Positions 8,263 through 19,999 of a stretch of 61,919 nucleotides of DNA are shown in pieces; the stretch's first letter is position 1, and every line of letters begins with the position of its first letter. The notes beneath the pieces are model-generated. The model had not been told where the DNA came from. It was given only the letters and a program-made list of their open reading frames with translations, and did no database searches. This DNA comes from an uncultured Clostridia bacterium. GTDB taxonomy: Bacteria > Bacillota > Clostridia > Oscillospirales > Ruminococcaceae. The translations under genes were made by a program, and so were the position numbers. The stretch is taken from the NCBI GenBank assembly GCA_947628615.1, contig CANRAO010000008.1, forward strand, positions 1 through 61,919, read 5' to 3'.

Positions 8263-8989
8263 CGCACTGGATATACACGGACCTAAGGTTGTCTTTACTA
8301 TTCCTTTTATTAATGTTGATATAACCGAATCTGTAGTTGTGGGTTGGCTTCTGATAATTGCTGTTGCGATTCTGTGCAAGTACCTTACTCACAACTTAAA
8401 AGTCAAGCCCGAAACAAAAAGACAGGTCATTGCAGAGTATGCAGTGGAGTTTGTAAATAAGAGTGTGCGTGATTCTATGGGTGAGAGATTTATGTGCTAT
8501 GCGCCTTATATCGCAACTCTTTTAGTTTACGCAGCACTGGGAAGTCTGGTAAGCATAATCGGACTGCGTTCAATAACAGCAGACGTAAATGTTACTATTT
8601 CGTGGGCGCTTATCACATTTGTGATGATCGTCTACACAAGATTTAAGTATAAGGGCTTTTTTGGATTTTTCAAGACCTTTGCAGAGCCGGTTCCGGTCAT
8701 AACCCCTATAAATATAATAAGTGAGTTTGCTACTCCTGTTTCGATGGCTTTCCGTTTATTTGGAAATGTTGCAGGGGGAATGGTTATTACAGGAATACTT
8801 TATATGGCTTTGGGAGGTTTGTCTGAACTTCTGCATTTGAGCTTCAGTATCGGCGGATTTACCATTAATGTAGCGTCTATAGGTATTCCCGGAATACTGT
8901 CTATTTATTTTGATTTGTTTGTTGGCTGTATTCAGGCGTATATTTTCGCAACTCTTACAATGGTAAATGTGGCAGGTGCGTCTGACTAA
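8237..8989 (+). CDS. atpB: F-type ATP synthase subunit a
   Basis: 250 residues with five or six membrane helices. The essential stator arginine is Arg173 in SMAFRLFGNVAGG, and the last helices carry VGCIQAYIFATLT, both hallmarks of subunit a. It forms the two half-channels that pass the coupling ion to the c-ring. It starts inside the end of atpI; the ATG lies 12 nt after a GGGA site, so re-initiation after atpI is likely. Confidence 0.95.
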   Translation: MISPQLINSALDIHGPKVVFTIPFINVDITESVVVGWLLIIAVAILCKYLTHNLKVKPETKRQVIAEYAVEFVNKSVRDSMGERFMCYAPYIATLLVYAALGSLVSIIGLRSITADVNVTISWALITFVMIVYTRFKYKGFFGFFKTFAEPVPVITPINIISEFATPVSMAFRLFGNVAGGMVITGILYMALGGLSELLHLSFSIGGFTINVASIGIPGILSIYFDLFVGCIQAYIFATLTMVNVAGASD

Positions 8990-9058
8990 GTAAGGGTTTA
9001 ATAACTTTGTTTAAATTCAGTTGATAAGGATTTATCAATTGTTTAATAAAGAAAATAA

Positions 9059-9343
<285 letters not shown>

Positions 9344-9359
9344 TTTAAAATCTGCAAAT

Positions 9360-9396
9360 AGGAGGTATGCTCGTAAAAGAGCATAGTATTAAAATG
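9360..9396 (+). promoter_or_regulatory. Hairpin-bridged ribosome binding site of atpF
   Basis: AGGAGGT (9360-9366) is followed directly by ATGCTC-GTAAAA-GAGCAT (9367-9384), a perfect 6-bp hairpin, then 9 nt and ATG (9394). The ATG inside the hairpin touches the Shine-Dalgarno and is too close to use; folding of the hairpin puts the next ATG at normal spacing of about 10 nt. Confidence 0.55.
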
Positions 9397-9903
9397 ATTT
9401 ACGCCAGAGTAACTGATTTTTTCTCAATTGATTTGGGAACAATTATTCCTACATTGCTAAATACTTTAATTATGTTTTTGGTGTTAAAGCACTTTTTCTT
9501 CAAGCCTGTCAATGCGATTTTGGATAAGAGAAAAGCTGAGGTTCAAAAGACATATGACGACGCCGATGAGGCAAACAGAGCGGCGGAGGAATACAAAGCT
9601 GAATATACTCAGAAGCTGTCGGGCGCTAAGGAAGAATCGGCTAAAATCATTGATATAGCAACAAAAAGGGCAAATTCGCGCTCTGATGAAATCATCACAG
9701 AGGCAAAGGCAGAAGCTAAGCATATAGTTGCCAATGCTCACAGTGAGATCGAAAAAGAAAAGAAAATTGCCGTTAATGAGATCAAAGACGAAATCACAGG
9801 AATGGTATTTGATGTTGCAGGCAAGGTTGTCAATAAAGAGCTTAACACCAATGATAACGAAAAGCTGATTGAAGAGTTTATTGAAAATGTAGGTGAACTG
9901 TAA
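9394..9903 (+). CDS. atpF: F-type ATP synthase subunit b
   Basis: 169 residues from the chosen ATG: a single N-terminal membrane helix (about 12-32, IIPTLLNTLIMFLVLKHF) then FKPV and a long charged coiled coil, the peripheral stalk that ties F1 to subunit a. An in-frame ATG at 9367 would add nine residues (MLVKEHSIK), but lies one base from the Shine-Dalgarno; see the hairpin at 9367-9384. The stop codon overlaps the atpH start (TAATG). Confidence 0.92.
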   Translation: MIYARVTDFFSIDLGTIIPTLLNTLIMFLVLKHFFFKPVNAILDKRKAEVQKTYDDADEANRAAEEYKAEYTQKLSGAKEESAKIIDIATKRANSRSDEIITEAKAEAKHIVANAHSEIEKEKKIAVNEIKDEITGMVFDVAGKVVNKELNTNDNEKLIEEFIENVGEL

Positions 9904-10445
9904 TGAAGGGTTCATTAGAAGCTAATTATGCAGAGGCTCTGTTTGAATTGTGCAATGAACGTGATAATCTTAATGAGGTACATTCTGAATTATTATGGCT
10001 GTCTGAAGTTATAGAGAATAATAGCGAGTTTATAAAATTCTTAAATGCACCGACAGTTGAGAACGAAGACAAGAAAAATGTTTTAAAGAATATTTTTGAA
10101 AGTCAGCTTTCAAAGACTTCATTTGATTTTCTATGCGTTGTTGCTGATAAAAAGAGAATAAGGTATCTCAGTAAGATTATAGAAAGCTTTAATGCCTTGT
10201 ACAACGATGAAAACAATATTTTAGAAGTTACGGCAATAACAACAGTACCTCTTTCGGAGACGCTGAGAAAAAAGCTGATAAATAAGCTGGAAAGTGTTTC
10301 AAAAAAGAAAATAGTACTTTCTGAACGTATAGATAAATCAATAATCGGCGGAATTGTACTTGAGTATAACAATACGCAGATCCAGGGAAGCATAAAGCAC
10401 AGGCTAGACGAACTGCGTAACAGGATAAATTCTGTAATAGCATAA
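9903..10445 (+). CDS. atpH: F-type ATP synthase subunit delta
   Basis: 180 residues. The N-terminal six-helix domain (YAEALFELC...) binds the top of F1, and the C-terminal segment SIIGGIVLEYNNTQIQGSIKHRL is the family signature. It links the b stalk to the alpha/beta hexamer. Overlaps atpF by one base with AGGTGA upstream. Confidence 0.93.
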   Translation: MKGSLEANYAEALFELCNERDNLNEVHSELLWLSEVIENNSEFIKFLNAPTVENEDKKNVLKNIFESQLSKTSFDFLCVVADKKRIRYLSKIIESFNALYNDENNILEVTAITTVPLSETLRKKLINKLESVSKKKIVLSERIDKSIIGGIVLEYNNTQIQGSIKHRLDELRNRINSVIA

Positions 10446-10500
10446 AAGTTATATTTTTGTTTTATATGTATTTGCATATAAATATTACTTATATTTATCT

Positions 10501-10551
10501 TCTGCATTTGCAGAAATGAATAGCTATACTGTTATCATAACGCAGTATAGC
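10501..10551 (+). promoter_or_regulatory. Two intercistronic hairpins between atpH and atpA
   Basis: TCTGCATTTGCAGA (10501-10514) and GCTATACTG...CAGTATAGC (10523-10531/10543-10551, 11-nt loop). The 135-bp atpH-atpA gap is the largest inside the operon. With only a short T-run after it, the second stem may be an mRNA-processing or stability element that sets alpha/beta output apart from the upstream genes. Confidence 0.5.
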
Positions 10552-10580
10552 AGGTTTTCAGAAAGGTATGGTATTTGATT

Positions 10581-12098
10581 ATGAAGTTACGTCCTGATGA
10601 GATTACGAGTATAATCAAAGAGCAAATTAAGAGTTATCAAAGTGAAATTCAGTATGCTGATGTGGGAACAGTTGTAACAGTCGGAGACGGGATTTCAAAA
10701 ATACACGGTCTTGACAACTGTATGTCGGGTGAGCTGCTCGACTTCGGCAACGATGTATTCGGAATGGCTCTTAATCTGGAGCAGGATTTTGTCGGAGCGG
10801 TTTTGCTGGGCGATGAAGAAAATATAAAAGAGGGTACGCTTGTTAAGAGAACAGGAAAGATCGTATCTGTTCCCGTAGGAGACGAGCTTATCGGAAGAGT
10901 AGTAAACGCGCTTGGTGAGCCTATAGACGGAAAGGGTGCAATTCTCACTAAAGAGACAAGACCTATTGAATGTCCGGCATTCGGCATTATTACAAGAAAG
11001 TCGGTAGACAGACCGCTTCAAACAGGTATCAAATCTATAGATTCGATGATACCTATAGGCAGGGGTCAGCGTGAGCTTATAATAGGCGATAGGCAGACTG
11101 GTAAGACAACTATTGCTCTTGATACAATTATCAATCAGGCAGGAAAAGACGTTATATGTATATATGTTGCAATAGGACAGAAAAGCTCAACAGTTGCAGA
11201 CGTTGTAAACACTCTTTCAAAGGCAGGAGCTATGGACTATACTGTAGTTGTAAGTGCGTCAGCGTCTGAGTTAGCGCCTTTGCAGTATATAGCACCGTAT
11301 TCGGGCTGTTCAATAGGCGAATATTTTATGCTGCAGGGCAAGGATGTTCTTTGCGTTTATGACGATCTGTCAAAGCACGCTGTTGCGTATAGAACTATGT
11401 CGCTGCTTTTGCAAAGACCGACGGGACGTGAGGCTTATCCGGGAGATGTATTCTACCTTCACTCAAGACTTCTTGAGCGTGCCTGCAATCTTAATAAAGA
11501 CTACGGCGGAGGTTCTTTGACGGCACTTCCAATTATAGAGACACAGGCAGGAGATGTTTCGGCGTATATTCCTACCAATGTAATTTCAATAACTGACGGA
11601 CAGATATTTTTAGAGAGCGAGCTTTTCCATTCAGGCGTAAGACCTGCTGTAAATCCGGGTATTTCGGTATCGAGAGTTGGAGGAGCGGCTCAGATAAAGG
11701 CAATGAAAAAGGTCGCAGGTTCGCTTAAACTTCTCTATTCGCAGTACAGAGAGCTGCAGTCATTCTCTCAGTTCGGCTCGGATTTGGATAAGGATACAAA
11801 ACGCCGACTTGATCAGGGCGAGAGAATAGTTGAAGTCTTAAAGCAGGATAAGAGTACGCCTATAAAGGTTGAAAATCAGGTTGTAATTATATATGCAGTT
11901 GTAAACGATTACCTCAAAGACATTCCGGTTGATAAAATAAAGGAATTTGAATCAGAGCTTTACGGCTATATGGATTCTCAGGGTTCTGATATTATAAGTG
12001 AAATTTCAAAGACGAAGGATCTCTCAAAGGAAACTGAAGAAAAGCTGAAAGCGGCTTTGACAAAGTTTGTGGAGGACTTTAAGACTTCTGAAAATTAA
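10581..12098 (+). CDS. atpA: F-type ATP synthase subunit alpha
   Basis: 505 residues. Beta-barrel N-terminus, Walker A GDRQTGKT near residue 170, then the [11 protein letters not shown] region. Non-catalytic nucleotide-binding subunit of the F1 hexamer. The ATG at 10581 gives the usual MKLRPDEIT start; an in-frame TTG at 10575 has better spacing from AAAGG (10563-10566), so the true start may be two residues earlier. Confidence 0.96.
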   Translation: MKLRPDEITSIIKEQIKSYQSEIQYADVGTVVTVGDGISKIHGLDNCMSGELLDFGNDVFGMALNLEQDFVGAVLLGDEENIKEGTLVKRTGKIVSVPVGDELIGRVVNALGEPIDGKGAILTKETRPIECPAFGIITRKSVDRPLQTGIKSIDSMIPIGRGQRELIIGDRQTGKTTIALDTIINQAGKDVICIYVAIGQKSSTVADVVNTLSKAGAMDYTVVVSASASELAPLQYIAPYSGCSIGEYFMLQGKDVLCVYDDLSKHAVAYRTMSLLLQRPTGREAYPGDVFYLHSRLLERACNLNKDYGGGSLTALPIIETQAGDVSAYIPTNVISITDGQIFLESELFHSGVRPAVNPGISVSRVGGAAQIKAMKKVAGSLKLLYSQYRELQSFSQFGSDLDKDTKRRLDQGERIVEVLKQDKSTPIKVENQVVIIYAVVNDYLKDIPVDKIKEFESELYGYMDSQGSDIISEISKTKDLSKETEEKLKAALTKFVEDFKTSEN

Positions 12099-12122
12099 GT
12101 TACTTAAAAAGCAGGTGATAAT

Positions 12123-14430
<2,308 letters not shown>

Positions 14431-14442
14431 GTTACAAATCTT

Positions 14443-14477
14443 AGAAGGGAACAGTGTGAAAAAATTCACGCAGTATG
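14443..14477 (+). promoter_or_regulatory. Hairpin-bridged ribosome binding site of atpC
   Basis: AGAAGGGA (14443-14450), 3 nt, then a 7-bp stem with AAAA loop (GTGTGAA...TTCACGC, 14454-14471, one G-U pair), 3 nt, and ATG at 14475. Looping out the hairpin leaves about 7 nt between site and start. Confidence 0.5.
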
Positions 14478-14897
14478 GTGATTATTATGAATTCATATAA
14501 ACTTAAAATTGTCACACCTGAAAAGATTTTTTTTGACGGTGAAACCGAACAGATTACCGTAAGAACGACCGAAGGCGATATAGGTATCCTTGCAAATCAT
14601 ATTAAGTATGTATGTAATATTGTTGCTGGTCCTTTAAGAGTTAAGCAGAAAAACGGCGAGTACCGTGAAGCTGCACTTTCGGAGGGAATATTGAAGGTGT
14701 CTGATGAGGGTGTTACCGTTTTAGCAAGTACTGCTGAGTGGGCAGATGAAATTGATTTAGAGAGAGCCGAAAAGGCAAAACAGAAAGCCGAGAACATTCT
14801 CGCTGACCAATCAAGAGCCGATGAGTTCGGCAGAGCGGAAATTAAGCTTAAACGAGCTTTGGCAAGAATAAGCGTTGGTGAGAAGCATATGCTTTGA
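14475..14897 (+). CDS. atpC: F-type ATP synthase subunit epsilon
   Basis: 140 residues: N-terminal beta-sandwich (YKLKIVTPEKIFFDGE; TTEGDIGILANH) and C-terminal helical hairpin (ERAEKAKQKAE; RAEIKLKRALARI). Couples the rotor to F1 and can inhibit ATP hydrolysis. The ATG at 14475 is used because of the bridged ribosome site; the ATG at 14487 (MNSYKLK) with a weak GGTGA 5 nt upstream is an alternative. Last gene of the operon. Confidence 0.92.
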   Translation: MVIIMNSYKLKIVTPEKIFFDGETEQITVRTTEGDIGILANHIKYVCNIVAGPLRVKQKNGEYREAALSEGILKVSDEGVTVLASTAEWADEIDLERAEKAKQKAENILADQSRADEFGRAEIKLKRALARISVGEKHML

Positions 14898-14973
14898 TAC
14901 TTACGTTTTAGTGTAATCGATTTAGGGTTTAAAACAATAAAATTCTAAAATATGCAATTTATTCAATTAATAT

Positions 14974-15010
14974 GGCGTAGTACTATTAAAACGTACTGCG
15001 TCCTATTTTT
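14974..15010 (+). terminator. Terminator of the ATP synthase operon
   Basis: A 10-bp stem with two wobble pairs (GGCGTAGTAC against GTACTGCGTC) followed by CTATTTTT. Confidence 0.8.
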
Positions 15011-15086
15011 ATAAAAATGTTGTTAAAAAACCTTTACGGCGAAGTTTGTGATACAAAGACTTGATATACAATGTGAGCTTGGGTAA

Positions 15087-16689
15087 TTATTTAGAGTTTT
15101 TTAATATGATAAAAAGTTCATCTTCATATATAATTATATGTCCGGAATCTGTTAAAGTTTGCAAATAGTTATTCTGATTTTTATCGCCTTTAGAAATTAC
15201 AGCATATCCGGCATACTCATTATTTTTACCATTTACCATTAGGTTCAGACCTGCTCCTTCAGGCATAGCAAGATATCTGTAATCAAAGCTCCCGTACTGT
15301 GCTACCGTATTTTCCCAAGTGTCCTTATTATTAGAAATTATTATAATATTATCCAGACGGCTCTTTTCTTCTTCAATATTTAGTGCATATTGCCCTACTG
15401 ACCATCTTTCTGTAATTATTGTATCATATTTATTCCAAACACTTACAGAGGATACAAAAATCCATATGACGAGAATGATGTAAACGAGTTTTACTTTTTT
15501 TGTATTTATAAAAACAATACAGAAAAGAGCCATAAGTAATCCAGTATTGATTCCTCTGCATAAAGTCCAACTGCTGCCGGTATATAACAGACAATATCCG
15601 CATAAAAAGCCTGCCATAAGATAAAATGCAGTAAGGCATCTAATATTATGACTATCAATAACTAAATTTTTATCAGTACAATTTGTAATTGTATTTTCTT
15701 TAACACCCTTAATAAATATACCTATAAGACAGCCTAATATGATAATGTAAAGAACAAAAAACCAAAACAATATATCTTCAAGTTTAGTCATATTTGGAAA
15801 GTTCAATGTTGCCAGGTTGGAGAAAAACACATCAATTATATAACATATACCTTTATATATACCTTCTGATTTAACGACATTGATAATATTACTAAGTGTA
15901 TTTGAAGTGTAAGGTGAACTTACAATACCAATAAAATAATTTGCACTAACTGCAACAAATATGGTAGCAGCAATACTTATTCCCACTTTCAGCCAAATGT
16001 TTAATCTTCTAAAAAAGCACCAGAAAAACATTGGAATAACCAGTGCAAATATAGTGTACGCCATAATCGAATAATACAAAAAGATAGCTATTACTATATA
16101 TATAAGTACGTCAAATATTGAAAGCGAATGTACTTTTACCCTTGTTCTTCTTTCAAGCCAAATAAATAAATAAACCTATTAGAGTAATTCCCAGGGAATA
16201 GTGCAATCCCTCTGCCATAGAGGTTATTGAGTAGACTATTGTAATAACAGAACTAATATATATAAATAAAATTAACAGTATTTGTTTAATTTTTGGCTTT
16301 GTTAAAGCTAAAAAAATAGTTATAGACAATGATAAGAATGTCATATTTGCAATTGCTATTGAATTAAAATTCCAACCAAACACTTTTCCAAATATGCAAT
16401 AAGGAAGCAATGATGCCCAACCCCATGGACCCCATGTTCCAATTTCTGCATGTGTACCATTGTATCCGTAATAACCTAACGGTTTACTGCAGTGAACCAT
16501 AGTGTTTATCTGATTCCAACGGCTGACTTCGTCGTTCCATACCGGTAAAAGCATTGATGTTTTTATTCCAAAGCCATTTAAAATCAGTAATACTGCCACT
16601 ATTAAAAATGGCAGCATTACGGCAACAGCATAAAATAAATAACGCATTATATTAGGATTTGAAATTTTATTTCTTGCATTTTTAGTCAT
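15087..16689 (-). pseudogene. Membrane glycosyltransferase-like gene (GT-C fold type), frameshifted at a TTTA repeat
   Basis: Two consecutive minus-strand frames make one protein. The 5' part (from ATG 16689, GGAGG upstream) has a hydrophobic anchor, then WNDEVSRW, an acidic first-loop motif like that of GT39/ArnT-type polyprenyl-linked sugar transferases, and several membrane helices; it stops at 16153. The second frame continues the helices and ends in a soluble extracellular domain. Removing 4 nt at the repeat 16160-16174 joins them into a 532-residue protein with no other break, reading GLFIWLERR across the junction. The second frame has no good ribosome site. Either a pseudogene or a phase-off allele; the link to cell-surface glycan synthesis is an inference. 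Confidence 0.75.
16160..16174 (-). repeat. Tetranucleotide repeat (TTTA on the coding strand, 3.75 copies) at the frameshift
   Basis: The plus strand reads AAATAAATAAATAAA. The copy number puts the two halves of the gene out of register by one base; loss of one 4-nt unit restores it. Confidence 0.85.
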
Positions 16690-16833
16690 ATTAACCTCCA
16701 TTTTAATTGCATATAATATAATTACTGAATATAGCTTCACAAATTACTATTATTAACAAAGTCTATTCTTTGCATTCTTTATTTACATTTAAAGTTTAAT
16801 TCTAATAGAGAATACAGCTAAGTTTTTTGCTTT

Positions 16834-18255
16834 TTATTCCACAACAGTAACCTTTAAAAGGTTCGTTGTTCCGGAAATTCCGAGAGGTACGCCGCAGGTT
16901 AGAACAACAGTATCACCCGACTTTATAAAACCATATTCAACAGACTTTTTAACGGCTTCGTTCAAAAGGTCGTCAGTGGTTGTCATTTCGTCGATAACGG
17001 CAGGGGTAACTCCCCATGACATATTCATCTGTCTGCATGCTGTTTCACTTGTCGTCAGACCTAAAATTCTTGAGTTAGGACGGTATTTTGAAATCATTCG
17101 GGCAGTGCTTCCGCCCTTTGTGACGGCAATTATTGCCGCTGCATTTAAGTCATGTGCAGTAGTTACGGTCGCATGGGAAATAGCGTTTGTAATGCTGTTA
17201 TTAGTATCGTGCTTAATAATTGAAAACCTGCTTTCATAATCAATATCCTGTTCGGTAGTTTCAGCAATAAGAGCCATAGTCTTAACCGCTTCAACAGGGA
17301 AGTCGCCTGCCGCAGTTTCTCCTGAAAGCATTATTGCAGATGTACCATCGTAGATTGCGTTTGCCACATCGGTGATTTCTGCTCTTGTAGGACGTGGATT
17401 CTTTATCATAGATTCAAGCATCTGTGTTGCGGTTATAACCTGCTTTCCGGCGTTGTAGGCTTTTTGAATTATCTCTTTTTGAAGTGCTGGGATTTGTTCA
17501 AACGGAATTTCAACACCCATATCTCCTCTGGCGACCATAACGCCGTCTGCAGCATCTAGTATGGAATCTATGTTGTTTACGCCGTCCATATTTTCTATTT
17601 TAGCAATAATTTTTACTGTGTTCCAACCAAGACTGTATGTAAAGTTTCTTAAATATTTTACATCGGCATCGCTTCTCACAAATGATGCAGCAATAAAATC
17701 AAAGCCCATTTTTGCTCCGAATTCAAGGTCGTGCATATCAGATTCGCTTATATATGGCATTGAAAGCTGAACTCCGGGAACGTTCACTCCCTTGTGATTT
17801 GATATTACCCCTCCGTGAATTACACGACATATAATATCAGTTCGGTCAATCTTTTCAACCTTGAGCTCAATCAGCCCGTCGTCAATTAAAATACACGAGC
17901 CTTTTGTAACATCACTTGGAAGATGCTCAAACGTAATAGAGCATATTTCGTTAGTTCCTGTAATTTCCCGTGTAGTGAGTGTAAATAAATCGCCGTCATT
18001 GACTATGACAGGTTTGTTGTCTTTAAAGTTTTTTACTCTGATTTCGGGACCTTTTGTGTCAAGCATTGTAGCAATTGGCAGGTTGAGTTCTTCTCTTAGT
18101 GAAACTATATCCTTGAATCTTTTTTTGTGGGTTTCATAATCACCGTGTGAAAAGTTGAATCTTGCAACATTCATTCCTGAAAGCATAAGATTTTTTAAAA
18201 CGTCTCTGTCATCTGTAGACGGACCTATTGTACATACTATTTTTGTTTTCCTCAT
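16834..18255 (-). CDS. pyk: Pyruvate kinase
   Basis: 473 residues. Starts MRKTKIVCTIGPS; contains RFNFSHG, LDTKGPEIR, the catalytic Lys in KIENMDGV and the MVARGDMGVEIP loop. Converts phosphoenolpyruvate and ADP to pyruvate and ATP, the last step of glycolysis. It lacks the C-terminal PEP-utiliser-like extension seen in Bacillus enzymes. ATG 18255 is chosen for the canonical N-terminus; TTG 18264 is better spaced from the AAAGGA site. Own strong promoter. Confidence 0.96.
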   Translation of the reverse strand: MRKTKIVCTIGPSTDDRDVLKNLMLSGMNVARFNFSHGDYETHKKRFKDIVSLREELNLPIATMLDTKGPEIRVKNFKDNKPVIVNDGDLFTLTTREITGTNEICSITFEHLPSDVTKGSCILIDDGLIELKVEKIDRTDIICRVIHGGVISNHKGVNVPGVQLSMPYISESDMHDLEFGAKMGFDFIAASFVRSDADVKYLRNFTYSLGWNTVKIIAKIENMDGVNNIDSILDAADGVMVARGDMGVEIPFEQIPALQKEIIQKAYNAGKQVITATQMLESMIKNPRPTRAEITDVANAIYDGTSAIMLSGETAAGDFPVEAVKTMALIAETTEQDIDYESRFSIIKHDTNNSITNAISHATVTTAHDLNAAAIIAVTKGGSTARMISKYRPNSRILGLTTSETACRQMNMSWGVTPAVIDEMTTTDDLLNEAVKKSVEYGFIKSGDTVVLTCGVPLGISGTTNLLKVTVVE

Positions 18256-18318
18256 AATATACAAAACTTTCCTTTCATTGATCTAAATAGGCAAGTTACT
18301 ATAGGTTTTTCCATAATA

Positions 18319-18347
18319 ATTATACACAAATCATATAATACAGTCAA
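18319..18347 (-). promoter_or_regulatory. Promoter of pyk
   Basis: Minus strand TTGACT, 17 bp, TATAAT: 11 of 12 consensus positions. Confidence 0.8.
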
Positions 18348-18472
18348 TAAAACAAGATAAAATTTACTTGAATTTTACTATACTAATAAGATTTTGTGAT
18401 AAAATCTTGTGCTGCTTTGACAGAATATTAATTGCAAACAAGCAGGTAAAGACAAATTAAGACTAATTTCAC

Positions 18473-18501
18473 TTTACTTTTCAGGTGAAATATGGTATAC
18501 T
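18473..18501 (+). promoter_or_regulatory. Probable promoter of prmA
   Basis: TTTACT, 17 bp, TATACT, with TGG just upstream of the -10; 35 bp ahead of the prmA start. Confidence 0.5.
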
Positions 18502-18536
18502 TGACATAAACAATTCTTGCTGAAGGGAAATAATTG

Positions 18537-19520
18537 ATGCTTGACCATAAAACTGAATGGATAGAGATACATATTAAAACTTCAACTGCCGGAATAGAGC
18601 TGGTTTGCAGCAGGCTGACGGATATTGGAATAACAGGCTTTGTCATCGAAGATGCAGAGGACTTCAAGGAATTCCTTAATGATAAAAACGGCAATTGGGA
18701 TTATATCGACGACGATTTGATGAGTTTGCAGAGCTGTGAAACAAAGGTAATTGTTTATGTTAGAAACGATAGTCTTGCTAGTGAGAATATCAACTCAATA
18801 AAATCTGAACTAAAGGCTTTGAAGGATACAGACAAAAATGGTGAATACGGCACGCTTGACATTGAACTTAACAATATTGCCGAGGAGGATTGGGCTAATA
18901 ATTGGCGCAAATTCTTTAAACCATTGACTGTGGGTGACAAACTTCTTATAAAACCGTCGTGGGAGAAAGCTAATAATGCAGAATCAAGAAAGGTTGTGGA
19001 GATTGATCCTGCTTCAAGCTTTGGAACAGGTCAGCATGATACGACACAGCTTTGTCTGCAAAATCTAGAAAAAAACATTCATAACGGCGACAGGCTTCTG
19101 GATCTCGGCTGCGGAAGCGGAATACTTGGAATAGCGGGAATGTTGCTTGGAGCATCATGGCTTACTGCTGTTGATATTGATCCTAATGCTGTAAAGGTAA
19201 CTAATGAAAACATTATTAAGAATAATATTTCAAATGACTGTTTCAAAACTTTTTGCGGTGATATAACGTCAGATTCGGAACTGAGAAGTAGAATCGGCGG
19301 AGGATATGATATAATTGCTGCAAACATAGTTTCAGATGTTCTTATTGCTATGAGCGGGTATTTTAAAGAATTTTTGTCAAAGAACGGTATATTGATAGTT
19401 TCGGGAATAATCAAGCAGAGAAAAGATGAAGTAATAAGCATTATTGAAAAATGCGGATTTAAAGAAGATAGGGTAATTGAAAGTGAGGAATGGGTTTGCG
19501 TATCCTTTTCTCAAATATAA
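18537..19520 (+). CDS. prmA: Ribosomal protein L11 methyltransferase
   Basis: 327 residues. The N-terminal substrate-recognition domain (EWIEIHIKTS; DWANNWRKFFKP) is followed by a class I SAM-binding fold: FGTGQHDTT, LLDLGCGSGILGI, then the catalytic-site NIVSDVL segment. Methylates ribosomal protein L11 with S-adenosylmethionine. ATG 18537 lies 9 nt after AAGGG; a TTG one codon earlier is possible. The PII-like gene follows after 15 bp, presumably in the same transcript. Confidence 0.93.
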   Translation: MLDHKTEWIEIHIKTSTAGIELVCSRLTDIGITGFVIEDAEDFKEFLNDKNGNWDYIDDDLMSLQSCETKVIVYVRNDSLASENINSIKSELKALKDTDKNGEYGTLDIELNNIAEEDWANNWRKFFKPLTVGDKLLIKPSWEKANNAESRKVVEIDPASSFGTGQHDTTQLCLQNLEKNIHNGDRLLDLGCGSGILGIAGMLLGASWLTAVDIDPNAVKVTNENIIKNNISNDCFKTFCGDITSDSELRSRIGGGYDIIAANIVSDVLIAMSGYFKEFLSKNGILIVSGIIKQRKDEVISIIEKCGFKEDRVIESEEWVCVSFSQI

Positions 19521-19535
19521 CTGGAGGCGAATTGA

Positions 19536-19877
19536 ATGCAGCTATTGATATTTGTAACTAAAAAGGAAGATAAAATAGATCAGCTTATGAAAGAATTAGC
19601 GTTGGCTGATATAAGAGGAGCTACTGTTTTATCAAGTACTGGTATGGCAAATTCCATAAAGGATATGGAGGAGCTTCCGATGTTTGACGTTCTTACAACA
19701 ATGCTCAAGGGCGAAACGGAAATGTCCAGTAAGACGATATTGTTCGCTGTAAAGGATTCAAAGGTCGAGGACGCAAGAAAGGCTATAAATAAAGTGTTCG
19801 GGGATTTATCAATTCCAAACTCGGGCATTTTGCTTGGAATGCCTATTTCTTTCTTTGAAGGTTTGAAAGAGGACTAA
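19536..19877 (+). CDS. PII-like (GlnB-superfamily) small signalling protein
   Basis: 113 residues with the beta-alpha-beta repeat of the PII fold: MQLLIFVTKKEDKIDQLM, DIRGATVLSSTGM and a C-terminal VEDARKAINKVFGDL followed by GIL. It lacks the uridylylated Tyr and the full T-loop of true GlnB, so it belongs with PII-like proteins of unknown ligand found in clostridia. GGAGG-type site (CTGGAGGCG) upstream. Located after prmA and before a terminator shared with spoIVA. Confidence 0.75.
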   Translation: MQLLIFVTKKEDKIDQLMKELALADIRGATVLSSTGMANSIKDMEELPMFDVLTTMLKGETEMSSKTILFAVKDSKVEDARKAINKVFGDLSIPNSGILLGMPISFFEGLKED

Positions 19878-19958
19878 AAGAATAAACTGATTAGAATTAA
19901 AGATACTTTGAACTTATTGGTTTATACATAACCTTTTAATTTACGAATATATAAAGGA

Positions 19959-19990
19959 ACACCCAAAGAGATTGATTTCTCCTTGGGTGT
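19959..19990. terminator. Convergent terminator between the PII-like gene and spoIVA
   Basis: ACACCCAA...TTGGGTGT with inner GAGA/TCTC stem, followed on the plus strand by ATTTGTTTGTT. Confidence 0.8.
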
Positions 19991-19999
19991 ATTTGTTTG

